NCBI RefSeq assembly: GCF_049243985.1
Contig: NC_135380.1
Location: forward strand, 14,990,501 to 15,054,500
Reading direction: 5' to 3'
DNA length: 64,000 nt
Source of the DNA: Paroedura picta
Taxonomy: Eukaryota > Chordata > Lepidosauria > Squamata > Gekkonidae
The position numbers and the translations under genes were made by a program. Shown in pieces: positions 33,079 through 43,600 of the stretch; the stretch's first letter is position 1; each line of letters begins with the position of its first letter. The notes under the pieces were generated by a model. That model was not told the origin of the DNA. It saw only the letters and a list, made by a program, of their open reading frames with translations, and made no database searches.

Positions 33079-33266
33079 TTTGCTGGCGTATAAGACTACT
33101 TTCCCCCCCTGAAAAACATGCCTCCAAGTGGGGGGATCGTCTTATACGCCGGGTGCACTTCAGTTGGGATAGACATAGCTGCCCATAGTGGCCCATAGTA
33201 CTGTATTTTGAGTGGAAATGTTGTGGGGTCGTCTTATACGCCCAGTAGTCTTATACGCCGGCAAAA
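33079..33266. mobile_element. MITE with ~22-bp terminal inverted repeats and repeated GTCTTATACGCC units
   Basis: Left end TTTGCTGGCGTATAAGACTA; the right end in reverse is TTTTGCCGGCGTATAAGACT. TA flanks both sides, compatible with a TA duplication. The 12-mer GTCTTATACGCC or its complement occurs four times within 190 bases. Confidence 0.7.
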
Positions 33267-33285
33267 TAATTGTACTACCCCAATG

Positions 33286-33425
33286 CTAGCTTGAACTCAT
33301 CAGATCTTGGAAGATAAGTGGGGTCAGCCCAGGTTCATAACTGGATAAGCAATCACCAAAGAAATCAAGGGTTGCTACACAGACAGGCAAAAGCAAACCA
33401 CCTCTGCAGAATACTGCCTTCAAAA
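33286..33425 (+). repeat. 5S-derived SINE
   Basis: CATCAGATCTTGGAAGATAA then GTGGGGTCAGCCCAGGTT follows 5S rRNA boxes A to C; the tail AAGCAAACCACCTCTGCAGA follows. Confidence 0.65.
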
Positions 33426-33429
33426 TTCA

Positions 33430-33870
33430 ATGGATTTTGCATTCAAGAATAAGTTGAAAAGAATACACAAGACGAAATATTAAAGAAGCAAAGAGAACCT
33501 CAAAGTAGCAGAGAAAGAGAAAGAAGTGCAGACCTTTGAGGATTTACCATCAGAAGAGGCAAAAATGTTACTTTCTGAGTCTGAAATAGATTTTTCAAAA
33601 TGAAACAAAACAAAACCACTGGAAAATACCACTTGCAATAAAAGTATGTTTACCAGAAGCCAAAGGAATCAAAACTGAAGAACAAACCAGGCGATTGGCT
33701 GAAGAACTGCAAGCAGAGAATCTACCTAAAGGACGTGAGGGGAGCTCTTCAAGCAACTCAAAGCAAATGTTACTTAAGAGCTCAGAAGTAGAAATGGAGG
33801 TAGAATCAACATCAGGACAAAATGAAGAAATTAAAAATTGTATCGGTAAAAATTAATAGACTGAAACTTC
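33430..33870 (+). other. A-rich coding-like relic
   Basis: About 440 A-rich bases whose frames give lysine- and glutamate-rich peptides (for example EVQTFEDLPSEEAKMLLSES, and RRLAEELQAENLPKG elsewhere). It resembles the first protein of a retroelement in composition but has no diagnostic motif. It looks broken; family unknown. Confidence 0.3.
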
Positions 33871-33957
33871 CCGCAAAACTTCACAAAAACTTTTAACCAA
33901 CTTAGAAAGCAAAACACAGGTATAATATGCCTACAAAAATGCATATAAAATAAATTA

Positions 33958-34141
33958 CCTAGAGGGGGATTTCAGAGCAGTTCAGCAGTGGAATCAGCTG
34001 CCTAAGGAGGTGGTGGCCTCCCCCTCTCTGGTGATCTTCAAGCAGCAGCTGGACAGATACTTATCCTGGATGCTTCAGGCTGATCCTGCATTGAGCAGGG
34101 GGTTGGACTAGATGACCTGTAAGGCTCCTTCCAACTCTAAT
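33958..34141 (+). mobile_element. CR1 LINE 3' end
   Basis: CAGTTCAGCAGTGGAATCAG, CTGGACAGATACTTATCC, GGGTTGGACTAGATGACC and CTCCTTCCAACTCTA are the CR1 C-terminal and 3' terminal blocks, ending in an AATAAAC run. Confidence 0.8.
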
Positions 34142-34254
34142 AAACAAATAAAGTATATCTTGCTTCATCTCAAAACAAAAAGTGTGGTGTAGACATTTAT
34201 TTAAACAATTCACAGTTAGAAGTATCAACAAATTCACAATTGGAAGAATCAAAA

Positions 34255-34350
34255 GACCCCTTTTAACTGGAGATGCTGGGAGCTGAACTTTGGGGCTTTC
34301 TGCATGCAAAGGAGAAGCTCTTCCACCAGCCCCACCCCCTTCCCATGCTT
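34255..34350 (-). repeat. SINE family D fragment
   Basis: CCCCTTTTAACTGGAGATGC and TTTCTGCATGCAAAGGAGAA read in reverse as the family D head and B box (see 51948). Confidence 0.55.
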
Positions 34351-34641
34351 GCTCTAAGGCAAAGTTCCACTGTAGCACTTTCACTGATTGGAAACCCTCT
34401 CTTATCCAAACCAGGAACACTTAGAATCCTTATTTGGGAGAGAAATTAATCACTTCCTGCCATATGCTATCTATATATTTTTGTTCTATAATTCCCTGTA
34501 TTTTGGGGGAATAGATGTCTCTCAAAGCAATGACTTCCTGAAGTTGTTTACCACCGATCAGTTGGACCCTGTCCAAAAACTGCCTGGGGTCAGTCTGACT
34601 TGGGTTTTTTCCCCCCGTCTGCTGCATCACACAATATGGCA

Positions 34642-34660
34642 CAGAGAGAGAGAGAGAGAG
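34642..34660 (+). repeat. (GA)n microsatellite
   Basis: Uninterrupted AGAGAG run. Confidence 0.9.
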
Positions 34661-35600
34661 CAAACAGAAACCAATAAGGAATTCTGTTGCATATAGAGGC
34701 CCCATAGGTATTCAGGGGCCTTGACACAACATATACATGCCCAGCAAGGCGAGGAATCCCATGAGATATAACACAGTGAAGATGCGATCCTGGTTGCCCT
34801 GGCATCGTTTTGAAGCCTCGTGATTTCCAGCATTGCAAAAGAGACTCCTAGGCAAGAGAGAATTTGGGATAACTTCAATGCGCTGAACCGTTCTCATGGG
34901 TAAATTTTTGCCTCGTGTTTTGGAGATTTTCCTTCTTGTCCCCCCTCCCTTCCCAACACACACACACACAATCTGTTTTATTTCTTTCGGTAATCTTTTG
35001 GGGGGGGAATGTCGTATGCTGGAATGGGTTTTAATCAGTGCAGACGGAGGAGTTCTTGCCAAAGCGACAAGGAAAACAACATGAATAAAAATATATAGTG
35101 GTTGTCGTCTTATCATTACCATATGAATATCTACATCGCTTTCCCTGTAGAGCAAACTGCGGTTTGGGTGGGGGGAAGAGGCTTTGTACGCAGGAAACAA
35201 TGCAGGGTAAGGGGCTCACCTCCCTCCCCCCCATCAATGGATTCTTATTGAGCCACATCTCTTGGCATATTCCCATATGTCAGTGATGAACATCAGTCAT
35301 CCTTCTCCCTGTGGTGCCCCCCCTCTCTTTCAGCACTGCTCACTTGGCACTAGATAGATCATCGGCTTTTTCCATGACAAAGACAGTCTTTTGTAAGGGC
35401 TTAGCAGAGCAGGTTGCTATGCAGAGCTAGACAATAGCCAGCCCCCTCTGAACATCTCTTTTGCCTTGAGAACTCCATGGGGTTGCCATAACTCGGCCTG
35501 CCCTTTGATGGTACAAAAAAAAGGGGGGGGGGAAGGAAAGCTCAGTGTGGAGGGAACCAGCTTTAGGATAAAACCATCCAGGAGGCATTTGGTGAAGGGG
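34661..35600. other. Intergenic sequence, nothing recognised
   Basis: The 162-codon minus-strand frame at 34712-35200 is the longest here but has no domain, no conserved composition and contains a CA tract on the plus strand. No gene called. Confidence 0.4.
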
Positions 35601-35601
35601 A

Positions 35602-35936
35602 CTTGTTGAGTCCTAGAGGAGATCAGCCCTGACTGCTCTTTAGAAGGCCAGATCCTGAAGATGAAACTCAAATACTTTGGCCACCTCATGAGAAGGAAGG
35701 ACTCCCTGGAGAAGAGCCTAATGCTGGGAGTGATTGAGGGCAAAAGAAGAAGGGGACGACAGAGAATGAGGTGGCTGGATGGAGTCACTGAAGCAGTTGG
35801 TGCAAACTTAAATGGACTCTGGGGAATGGTAGAGGACTGGAAGGCCTGGTGGGTCATTGTCCATGGGGTCGCGATGGGTTGGACACGACTTCGCACCTAA
35901 CAACAACAACAACAACAACAACAACATCTTGTTGAG
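35602..35936 (+). mobile_element. BovB LINE 3' end with target duplication
   Basis: 35661-35900 encodes the end of a BovB-type ORF2 (MKLKYFGHLMRRKDSLEKSL; KRRRGRQRMRWLDGVTEAVG). It ends GACACGACTTCGCACC and a (CAA)n tail at 35898-35926. CTTGTTGAG flanks it at 35602-35610 and 35928-35936. Strongly 5'-truncated; only about 320 bp remain. Confidence 0.9.
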
Positions 35937-35937
35937 T

Positions 35938-36055
35938 GTCCAGGCTAGTCCAGGCTCATTGGATCTTGGAAGCTAAGCAGAGCTGGCCCTGGTTAATACT
36001 TGGAGGGGAGATCACCCTGGAAGTCCAGGAGAGGCAAACCACCACTGAAGCCCCT
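35938..36055 (+). repeat. 5S-derived SINE
   Basis: GGATCTTGGAAGCTAAGCAG, AGCTGGCCCTGGTTAATACT and TTGGAGGGGAGATCACC follow 5S rRNA almost exactly. It starts directly at the target duplication of the BovB copy. Confidence 0.75.
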
Positions 36056-38078
36056 CTGGCATCTCTAAAGTGCCCCAGGCCTTTGGTCTGGTCTTTCTTA
36101 GCTGGAGACGGCAAGCAGCCACAGCAGAATAAACAATAGAAAGCCAGATGGACCACGGCTTTGACTTGGCGTAAGCCAGCTTTGTGCAGTTTAAAGACTC
36201 CCGGGAAGCCCCAATCCCTTTTGTTGCAAACAGGTATGCTTTGCACTTCACACAGCTTTCTGCTCTGCCTTTCCTTCACAGTACACCAGCTTACCCTTCA
36301 TTACAATAGAAGGCATTAGCGCCTTGTTTGTCTGCGAAAGTCTGCAATTCACCGACACAGATCCTACTGCTATTGACAGACCAAAATTGCATTATATCTT
36401 TGCAAAGGCGATGAGAACACTGGCTTGGCTTGCAAGGTATAAGGAGTAACTTTGGCTGAATGTGCAATTTGGGGAGGTTTATAGCAAGGGATTTAGCTTG
36501 AGCTGCTTGCATTTCAGTACATTTGCTAGCATCCGGAGGAAGCAACATGTGTATCACAATGACTTTTGGAGATTTGCTGATGGAAATATGCAGCAAGGCC
36601 CTTTGGCGTCACAGAAACCTACAGAGTCCTCTGCCCAGCTTCCTTGTCTGTAACTCTCAGGGGTAGTGTCCTCTGGCCTGTAGCTCCTGCCACATTAGCA
36701 TCCATAGGATTAGGGTGCCCCTCAGAGAAAAATGCCTGTTATTGCCAGCCATCTCCATATCCTTTGCCAACTGTTTTAAATGTACTGATTTTCCTTTCTC
36801 AGTTAAATGAGTGCCCTCTCCAGCTTATTCCCATTTTGCAGGCAAGTATCTCAGGATAGTCTCCATGCCAAGAATGTGGGTTTCAGATATGTGTAGAGAT
36901 GGAAACCTCTTTGTCTTCCTTTCAGGTAGTCCTTTCCCAATCAGATCGCTGTCTGTTGCTGCTCGATCTCAGGAGGAAGGGAGAATCTATTTCTTATTTT
37001 ATTTATCATGCAATTTATAGCCCACCTTATTCCAAAGAGACACTTCCTAGTCTTGATTTTCAGAGCCTGTTTGGTAAACAGGAGTGCACATATGTAGAAA
37101 TGACTATTAGCTTTGGAGCTGTCCATGGTCCTGCAACTTGCATCTAATCCTATCCCTTGTTGGCTCTCGGTTGCTTAGAGCCCTCATCACCTTGTGATCC
37201 CTTATGGCATGGTTGCTCCTGCATGAAAATTGCCTTGCTCCACAAATCCCTGCTCAAGGGGAAAGCAGGACACTTACTTGGATAAATCCACCTCTTGAAC
37301 TTCCAGAGGAAGAAACTCTTAGACTCATCAAATTAGGCCAGGGTCAAGGACTACGCAACTCCTCAATGGCAAGATTTAGCAGAACAGTGGTGCTGGTCTG
37401 TTCACACCTTAATTTTAATACATATTCCAATTATAAGACATCTCAAGGTCCCCTTCCACTAAACGAACAGCTGAATCTGTTTGTCTCCACATTTGTACAT
37501 CTATGGGAAATAATGCTCATTGTTTTCTTGATTCCTCACTAAATAAAGTAAGAATGCTGATAATCTGCACTCTTGCAATGCACAGAGATTTTCCAGAACA
37601 TGGCATATTCAATGAATGAGTGCACCCTCTCTAAATTGCAATTTGGTATGCGGTCTTCAGTAGTCTGGTGAACCCTGGGATGCCTAGAAGAAGTCCCACT
37701 CTGAATTGTTGTCAACTTTTTAAATTCCCCTCAGATTCACACAAGGTACTGTGCCAAAATACTGTATTATTTTCCTTTGTAAATATACTGTAGGAATAAG
37801 CAAGTATTGAGATAAACATTAAGCCAAATTTATTTATCAAAAGGCCCTATTTACCTATTTCTGGTTGCTAACTTGGTGATAAGATGGGGACAAGGAAAGA
37901 GCCGGGATGTGGGTAAGTTAGCCTCCATCCTTGTTTCAAAGTTTTTCAGCAAACTCATTGCTGACACCAAGGGGCAGAGAAAAGCATTTCATTTTCTGCT
38001 TTCTTTTGTAGCATCTATACTGTTCACCAAAGGATAACTCAGATGAGCCCTCAGGTTACAATGCTGTTTTGCACAGAA
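36056..38078. other. Intergenic sequence, nothing recognised
   Basis: Two kilobases without a repeat or exon that I can support. Short frames have no domains. Confidence 0.4.
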
Positions 38079-38530
38079 TCATAGAGTTGGAAGGGGCCCT
38101 ACAGGCCATCTAGTTCAACCTCCTGCTCAGTGCAGGATCAGCCTAAACCATCCATGATAGATATCTCTCAAGTAACTGCTTGAAGACTGCCAGCGGGGAG
38201 GGGGGGGGAGCTCACCACCTTCTTTGGCAGCCTATCCCACCGCTGAACTGCTTTGATTTTTTTTCTGTTCTAGATGTAGTTTAAACTCATTTCTGTGGGT
38301 CCTAAACTCTTCTGCCAACAGGAACTGCTCCCTGTTCTCCTCTAAGTGACAATCTTTCAAATACTTAAAGAGAGCAATCGTGTCCTCTCTCAACCTCCTC
38401 TTTGCTAGGCTGAATACTTCCCTCAGCCTTTCCTCACAGAGCTTGATCCCCAGGATCATACTTGTTACTCTCTTCTGCACTCTCTCAATTTTGTCCCCAT
38501 TCTTTTTAATAGAGGTCAATGAGGGTCATA
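38079..38530 (-). mobile_element. CR1 LINE, end of ORF2 and 3' end, minus strand
   Basis: The 3' end at left reads AGAATCATAGAGTTGGAAGG, the CR1 terminus in reverse. The minus-strand frame 38232-38519 gives DKIERVQKRVTSMILG, then SLAKRRLREDTIALFKYLKD, the conserved end of CR1 ORF2. The copy is truncated at about 38530. Confidence 0.9.
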
Positions 38531-38550
38531 TGAACTTTCAGTTTTCTAGC

Positions 38551-38735
38551 TTTTAATAATTGCCTTCAGATCACAGAAGCTAAGCTGGGTTGGGCATGGT
38601 CTGTATTTGGATGGGAGACCAACATAGTTGCTACTGAGAGGCAGACTATGGTACACCATCTCTGAATGTCTGTTGCATGAAAGCCCTACAGTGTTGCTAT
38701 AAGTCAGCTCTGACTTGATGGCAACCCCCCCCCCC
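38551..38735 (+). repeat. 5S-derived SINE with tail
   Basis: AGATCACAGAAGCTAAGCTG, TGGTCTGTATTTGGATGGGA and GACC follow 5S rRNA; the tail CTATAAGTCAGCTCTGACTT and GATGGCAACC follows, then a C-run. Confidence 0.75.
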
Positions 38736-38841
38736 CATAACCTTTCCATGGCTGTTTCGAGGATTACAGGATGGTCATTTGAGGAAGAAATTAGGCTTTT
38801 TTTCCTGACATTGTAAAATCATCCTAAAGGATTAGATATGT

Positions 38842-39151
38842 CAGCCTCCAGATTGTACGTGGACACCCCTTGGAATTACAGCTCAACTCAAAACTTCGGA
38901 GATCAGTTCCCTTCTGCACACGTTGGATAATGAACTTTCAATACACTTTAGAAGCAGATTTCCCTGTTCCACACAGGAAAATCCAGTTGCAAAAGCATAT
39001 TGAGAGTGCATTATCCAGTGTGTGTGGAATGGGGCAAAATGGCTGCTTCGGAGGGAAGACTCTGTGGCATTGTACCCTACTGAGGTCCCTCTCCTCCCCA
39101 GGCTCCATCTCCAAATCTCCAAGAGTTTCCCAACCAGGATCTGGTCACCCT
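38842..39151 (-). mobile_element. MITE family X (AGGGTTGCCAG terminus), interrupted
   Basis: 38842-38911 (CAGCCTCCAG, TGGAATTACAGCTCAACTC, GAGATCAGTTCCC) and 39031-39151 (AAAATGGCTGCTTCGGAGGG, CCCAGGCTCCATCTCCAAAT, ending GGTCACCCT) are consecutive parts of the family seen on the other strand at 62021. The gap holds a separate palindromic element. Confidence 0.65.
38912..39030. mobile_element. Palindromic MITE family Y inside MITE X
   Basis: Left arm TTCTGCACACGTTGGATAAT then GAACTTTCAATACA; right arm TGAGAGTGCATTATCCAGTG then TGTGTGGAAT. The arms are reverse complements with a few mismatches, around a centre TTCCACACAGGAAAATCC. The host MITE resumes directly after it. Confidence 0.7.
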
Positions 39152-40709
39152 ATCTCTCCATCTCCTACTGGTGGCCGGGGTGGCCTGGCAACTCTATATG
39201 GGATAGTATTATGGGGAGGGACTAGGGGGATCTTACAAATGTGCATAGTGCTCAGATAAATTATTATAGGTCTTCACTATGGAACCCTTTTGCTATGTTC
39301 ATATACCCTTGACTGAAGAATGGTATACTCCTTCTGTCTGGGATGGTCGTCCTCTTCCACTGAATGGACAGCTTCGGGAGGGATACACATGGAACAGTGA
39401 GGGAGGTATGGGTCACCCACCAAGCCAACTAGATCAGCCAAATCTACCCTGGTGATCAATGGGGTGAGTGACAGATGTCACAACCGGATCACCCTCACAT
39501 CTGAACCCTTTGGCTAGTGTTTCTCAAAATGCTATCATTCACTGTCCTGATATGGCGAATCCGAGAGGGGGCAGTATAGGAATCAATTTCTAAATAAATA
39601 AATATACCAGGGCTGTGATTCATTAGTGAGTATTAATGCTGGGCCAAATTTTTGCAATGCTCAGTTCCAGAGTTCCAAGCTGCTGTGTGCAAAAAAACGC
39701 AACAACAAAAAACAAAACAAAAAAAGCATGCACAAATTCTGCAGGGCCTCTAACAACCTTTTCTTGTGACTCGAAGGCCAAAAATGAGTACTTAATTGGT
39801 GAAAGGAGCTTTTTGGCCAGGTGTCCTTTTCTGAAGAGCTTAAACTTTAGGAGAGTAAAGGCGAGGGAACTTTCCCCTAAAAGATTTGAATTCACTGGGA
39901 TCTTTCCATGGAAAAGCTTTGCATGGGATTAAAAAAAAAAAGAAAAGAGGCAGCCCTCTTTGGTTCAAAGAGTTCCATTCATCTGGGTGTGTCCTTTCCC
40001 AGACTCTCTAACTATACCCTTGCTCGTAGGTAGCGGCACCCTGCCAACTCAGATGTTCTGTGCTCTGCCATGCCTATGGACGTTCAAAGACACTCCTTGG
40101 CGGATCTCCTTTTACTGGAGAACTGAACCTTATCCTCGCCTCCGCACGCGCAGACCCACACTTTGAACCACAAGTTAGAAATGGCTGCTCAGCTGCTGGA
40201 TTCCTGCTGTTTTCAGCTTCTATTGTTGCCTCGGAAAGAATAACCGGCATGCCGCTTGTTAATGATCTTCTCCCTCCCGGTAAGTTCAGAGAGCTCTAGA
40301 GAAGCGATACTATTAGTTAGTTATGAAAGGAGGGGGGAAAAAATACTGACACCTCTTGATGGATTTTTTTTTTGCATATTTGTAGCAGTTCTCTCTCTTT
40401 TTTCACAGCACTTTCAATAGATTGGATCTTGAACTCAATAGTGGCAACAAAGAAAGGCCTGAACTGATGACATATGTGCGTGGGTGGGTGTCAGATTCTA
40501 ATTTGTGCCATGAAATTCTTAAAAGGGGGCGGGAAATAATAATTTTAAATTGCCCTCTCTGCCCATTAAAGGAACTGTGGAGTGTTTCCCCTTCTAGAAA
40601 TGTCTCGATGTTATCTCGGTTCTAAGAGGCGCTTTGGGAATGCTGGTCCTCCACATTTATAGTGAAGAATAACTTCACCAATTCTATGAATGGCATTCGC
40701 TGGGAGTGA
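39152..40709. other. Intergenic sequence, nothing recognised
   Basis: A short stretch at 39169-39195 again resembles the family X terminus. The plus frame 39636-39932 and the frames near 40000-40300 have no domains. Confidence 0.35.
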
Positions 40710-40710
40710 G

Positions 40711-41115
40711 CCTAAGGCCACCTGCTTGGGTCAGACAAGAGAAATGGGTTTCCCAAGGCCTCTGTAAGGCTACACAGGGAGAATGGCTTCCCAAGGCCAC
40801 ATAGCAAGTACCCGGGGGAAGTGGCTTGCCTAAGGCCATGGAATGAATTCAGGGAGAAAGGCCTAAGGCATGCAGGGAGAATGGATTGCCTGAACTGACC
40901 AAGTTCATACACACATGGATTGCCTAAGACCTCTTAGTGAGTTTAGAGAAGGCAAATGGCTTCCCTAAGACCATCAAGTTAGTGCAAGCAGGGTGAACAG
41001 CTTGCCTAGGGGCTCCTAGCAGGTGCATGGGGGAGACTGGCTCACTTATGGCCACTCAGTTGAATTCAGAAATGGAATAACTTAGCTAGGAGCCTAGTGC
41101 CTTCATGGTGGAGGG
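40711..41115 (+). repeat. Decayed ~40-bp minisatellite, about nine to ten units
   Basis: Units begin CCTAAGGCCA, CCCAAGGCC, CCAAGGCCAC, CCTAAGGCCA, CCTGAACTGA, CCTAAGACC, CCTAAGACCA, CCTAGGGGC and CTTATGGCCA, each followed by a GGGAGAATGGCTTG-like end. The consensus resembles the 'TTGCCTAAGGCCACC' part of MIR/CORE-type SINEs; the last unit runs into a MIR-like end at about 41130. Confidence 0.7.
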
Positions 41116-42089
41116 AAGGTTTCAATGCAGGGCCTGATGATTAGACTTCAAGCTCTAGTGATACACAAACTCTCAGTCCCCATTGTGCAGGGATCTTCCG
41201 GGAGCCATCTTCAATTTTGGTTACCTCCCAATGCTGGTGCATATTGAATTTAAGACCAGTTAGCCAGGTTCAAACAGGGAGCCTCCAACTGGCTCTGTAA
41301 CTCAGCAGATTTTCCTCTGCCAGAATAAATCTAAACCACTTTTGCGGGGTTTCCCCCCCCCCCTTTCTTTTATTGTATTAACTTTGCCGTCTGGTGTTTG
41401 TCAATTGTGGGGAGTGTAAACACAGGGAGAAATTTGCAAAGAGTTGTGTCGCAATTCGTCTTGGGTTAATCAGCTTGAAAATAATATAGATTTTCATCTC
41501 CTCAAATGGGATGGCTTATGACTGCCCATATGGTGACTTTCTTTTCAAGTGAATGATGTGGAATCATTTCTGACTTTTTAAAACATACACACACACACAC
41601 ACACAAATCAACCCATATTTCCACCATCACAGGCAATGTGAGATCTGTATCTTTAGATAAAAGGTTTTTGCATCAGTTTTGATGAATATGAAGCATAATA
41701 GCACTGAAAAAGTAAAAGCTGCTTTTCATCTCTGTGAGGTACTATGAAAACAGAGTAAAGTGAAGGGGGTGGGGGGGAGAGAAATCTGTCTAGAATTTTG
41801 CCCGGGCTTTAAAAAGCATTTCTACACATTGAAAAGAACTGCCGTGTGATGCAGATCACAGGTAAACAAGTCCCAGTGACATTTGATGATGAAAGATAGG
41901 AAGAAAATGGGTTTGTAGATATCACTCGTCAGTTTTTTCCAGCTCAAACCAGGTACGACAGCAGGAGGTCTGTGTATTTAAACCAAGATCTGTTCCACTT
42001 GCAAAGAAAAGAGGCTGGGGGAGTCTTTTGTGCATCTCTTACCTCTCCATTTCCCCAGCCCAGCTTCCTTCTGGCATTAGAAGTTAGCC
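41116..42089. other. Intergenic sequence with C-run (41352) and (CA)n (41585-41606)
   Basis: No gene. Apart from simple tracts nothing is recognised. Confidence 0.4.
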
Positions 42090-42241
42090 ATTTAAAGCAG
42101 GGTTAGTCAACCTGTGGTCGTCCAGATGTTCCTGGACTACAATTCCCACGAGCCCCTGCCAGGAAATGCTGGCAGGGGCTCATGGGAATTGTAGTCTATG
42201 GACATCTGGAGGACCACAGGTTGAATACCCCTGATCTAAAG
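42090..42241. mobile_element. Palindromic hAT-type MITE, complete
   Basis: Element 42098-42233 (136 bp): ends CAGGGTTAGTCAACCTGTGG and its near reverse complement; arms of about 65 bp around a short loop. Flanks ATTTAAAG and ATCTAAAG form an 8-bp duplication with one mismatch. Confidence 0.88.
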
Positions 42242-42243
42242 CA

Positions 42244-42450
42244 CCCTTTAATTTGGAGACTTCCCTACTCTACCACATGCAGCCAGCTGGGTGATCTTGG
42301 GCCAGGCAAAGTTTTTCTCAGAGCTCTCTCTGCCTCACCTATCTCACCAGGTGTCTGTTGTGGGGAGAGGATGGGGAAGCAGTTGCAAGATGCTTTGAGA
42401 CTCTTCAGGTGGTGAAAAGCAGGGTAGAAAAAACAGCTTTTCTTCTTCTC
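42244..42450 (+). mobile_element. SINE family B, head-truncated
   Basis: CACATGCAGCCAGCTGGGTG, CAGGTGTCTGTTGTGGGGAG and GAAAAGCAGGGTAG, ending with TTCTTCTTC. It begins right at the palindromic MITE; the tRNA-like head is missing. Confidence 0.75.
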
Positions 42451-42614
42451 TAACCAGCTCAGAAAGAAGAAAAGTGTTTTGGGGAGGAAAGGCTCTCATG
42501 TAGTTCATTGGAAAGAGAAGGTGAATGGAAAAGCTAAGAGATGCTTGTAAACAATTCCCAGGGAAGTTTCTTCTCAGAGGGAAAGAAGACGAGATTTCGG
42601 AAGATGCTGGCCTT

Positions 42615-42825
42615 TGGGTCCCTGACCTGGGCTATCCCAATTGCATCAGCTCTTGGAAACTAAGCAGAGTCAGCCCTGGCTAATATTTGGATGAGAGACC
42701 CCCAAGGAATATCAGGGTCATGATGTGGAGTCAGGCAATGGCAAGCAATCTCTGAACGTCTCTAGCCTTGAAAACCATGTGGAGTTATCGTAAATCAGCT
42801 GTGATTTGATAACACTTTTCACCAC
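42615..42825 (+). repeat. 5S-derived SINE with tail
   Basis: CTTGGAAACTAAGCAGAGTC, AGCCCTGGCTAATATTTGGA, GAGAGACC; tail CGTAAATCAGCTGTGATTTG and ending CACCACCACCA. Confidence 0.78.
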
Positions 42826-43089
42826 CACCAACCGTGGGTCCCTACAATTCAAATTGAGCCACAATGTTACAGGATGTTCCACTGCTTCAGCATGGCGCCA
42901 TTTTTCTGCTGTTCTGAGATACAATTTCTGGTGATGCAGAAAGATATATATAGGGGATGTACACACCCTATATGTTTCTGTCAAGTCCAGGGATACTTTG
43001 TTCAGGGATACATTTCCCCACATTAGTCTTGATTTTTATCAGGAACACCTAGGTCTGCTAGTTAGCAATTTGAAGAACACTGGTTCTTT

Positions 43090-43235
43090 GTGAGACAATC
43101 CTTGTGGTCCACAGGTTGAAGTGTCAAAGATGGACTTGGTACACCCGAGTTTAAATCCCCAAACTGCCATAAAGTTTGCTGGGTGACTGTCACAATCAGC
43201 CCCCAAAATCCCATCTCACCACCAAGGCTCTGAAT
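43090..43235 (+). repeat. SINE family A relic
   Basis: TACACCCGAGTTTAAATCCC (B-box-like), CAAACTGCCATAAAGTTTGC and TGGGTGAC follow family A. The downstream part is decayed. Confidence 0.5.
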
Positions 43236-43265
43236 CAGTTTATTCCGCACATGTTGGGTAGTGCA

Positions 43266-43600
43266 GAGTAGTTCTAAGTAGTTCAGCAGTAGAATCGGCT
43301 GCCTAAGGAGGGGGTGTGCTCCCCATCACTGGCAGTCTTTAAGCCCTGGCTGGACAGATACTTATCCAGGACGCTCTAGGCTGATCCTGCACTGAGCAGG
43401 GGGTGGGACTAGATGGCCTGTATGGCCTCTTCCAACTCTAGGATTCTATTATTCTAGTTCAGCAGTAGAATGGGCTGCCTAAGGAGCTCACCCTCACTGA
43501 CAATCTTCAAGCAGTGGCTGGACAGATACTTATGGATGATTTAGGCTGATCCTGCATTTAGCAAGGAGTTAGCCTAGATGGCCAGTATGATTCTGGGACA
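43266..43600 (+). mobile_element. Two CR1 3' ends in tandem
   Basis: Both 43281 and 43457 start GTTCAGCAGTAGAAT(C/G)GGCTGCC and continue to the CR1 terminus. The first ends GGATTCTATTATTCTA exactly at 43456; the second ends less cleanly near 43600. They are either a 176-bp tandem duplication or one CR1 inserted at another's end. Confidence 0.82.

Noticed and set aside
34712-35200. 162-codon minus-strand frame as a gene
   Set aside because: No domain, no conserved motif, low-complexity content and no splice or promoter context; consistent with chance.
35661-35900. Host gene encoding a KLKYFGHLMRR protein
   Set aside because: This is the C-terminal end of BovB LINE ORF2, confirmed by the CAA-repeat tail, target duplication and a second copy at 51318.
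38232-38519. Minus-strand host gene
   Set aside because: It is the end of CR1 ORF2, followed by the CR1 terminal octamer region.
38551-38735. Functional 5S rRNA gene
   Set aside because: Only part of 5S is present, with many substitutions, and it is fused to a SINE tail seen in several other copies.
40711-41115. CRISPR-like array
   Set aside because: Units are contiguous variants without unique spacers, and the host is a vertebrate.
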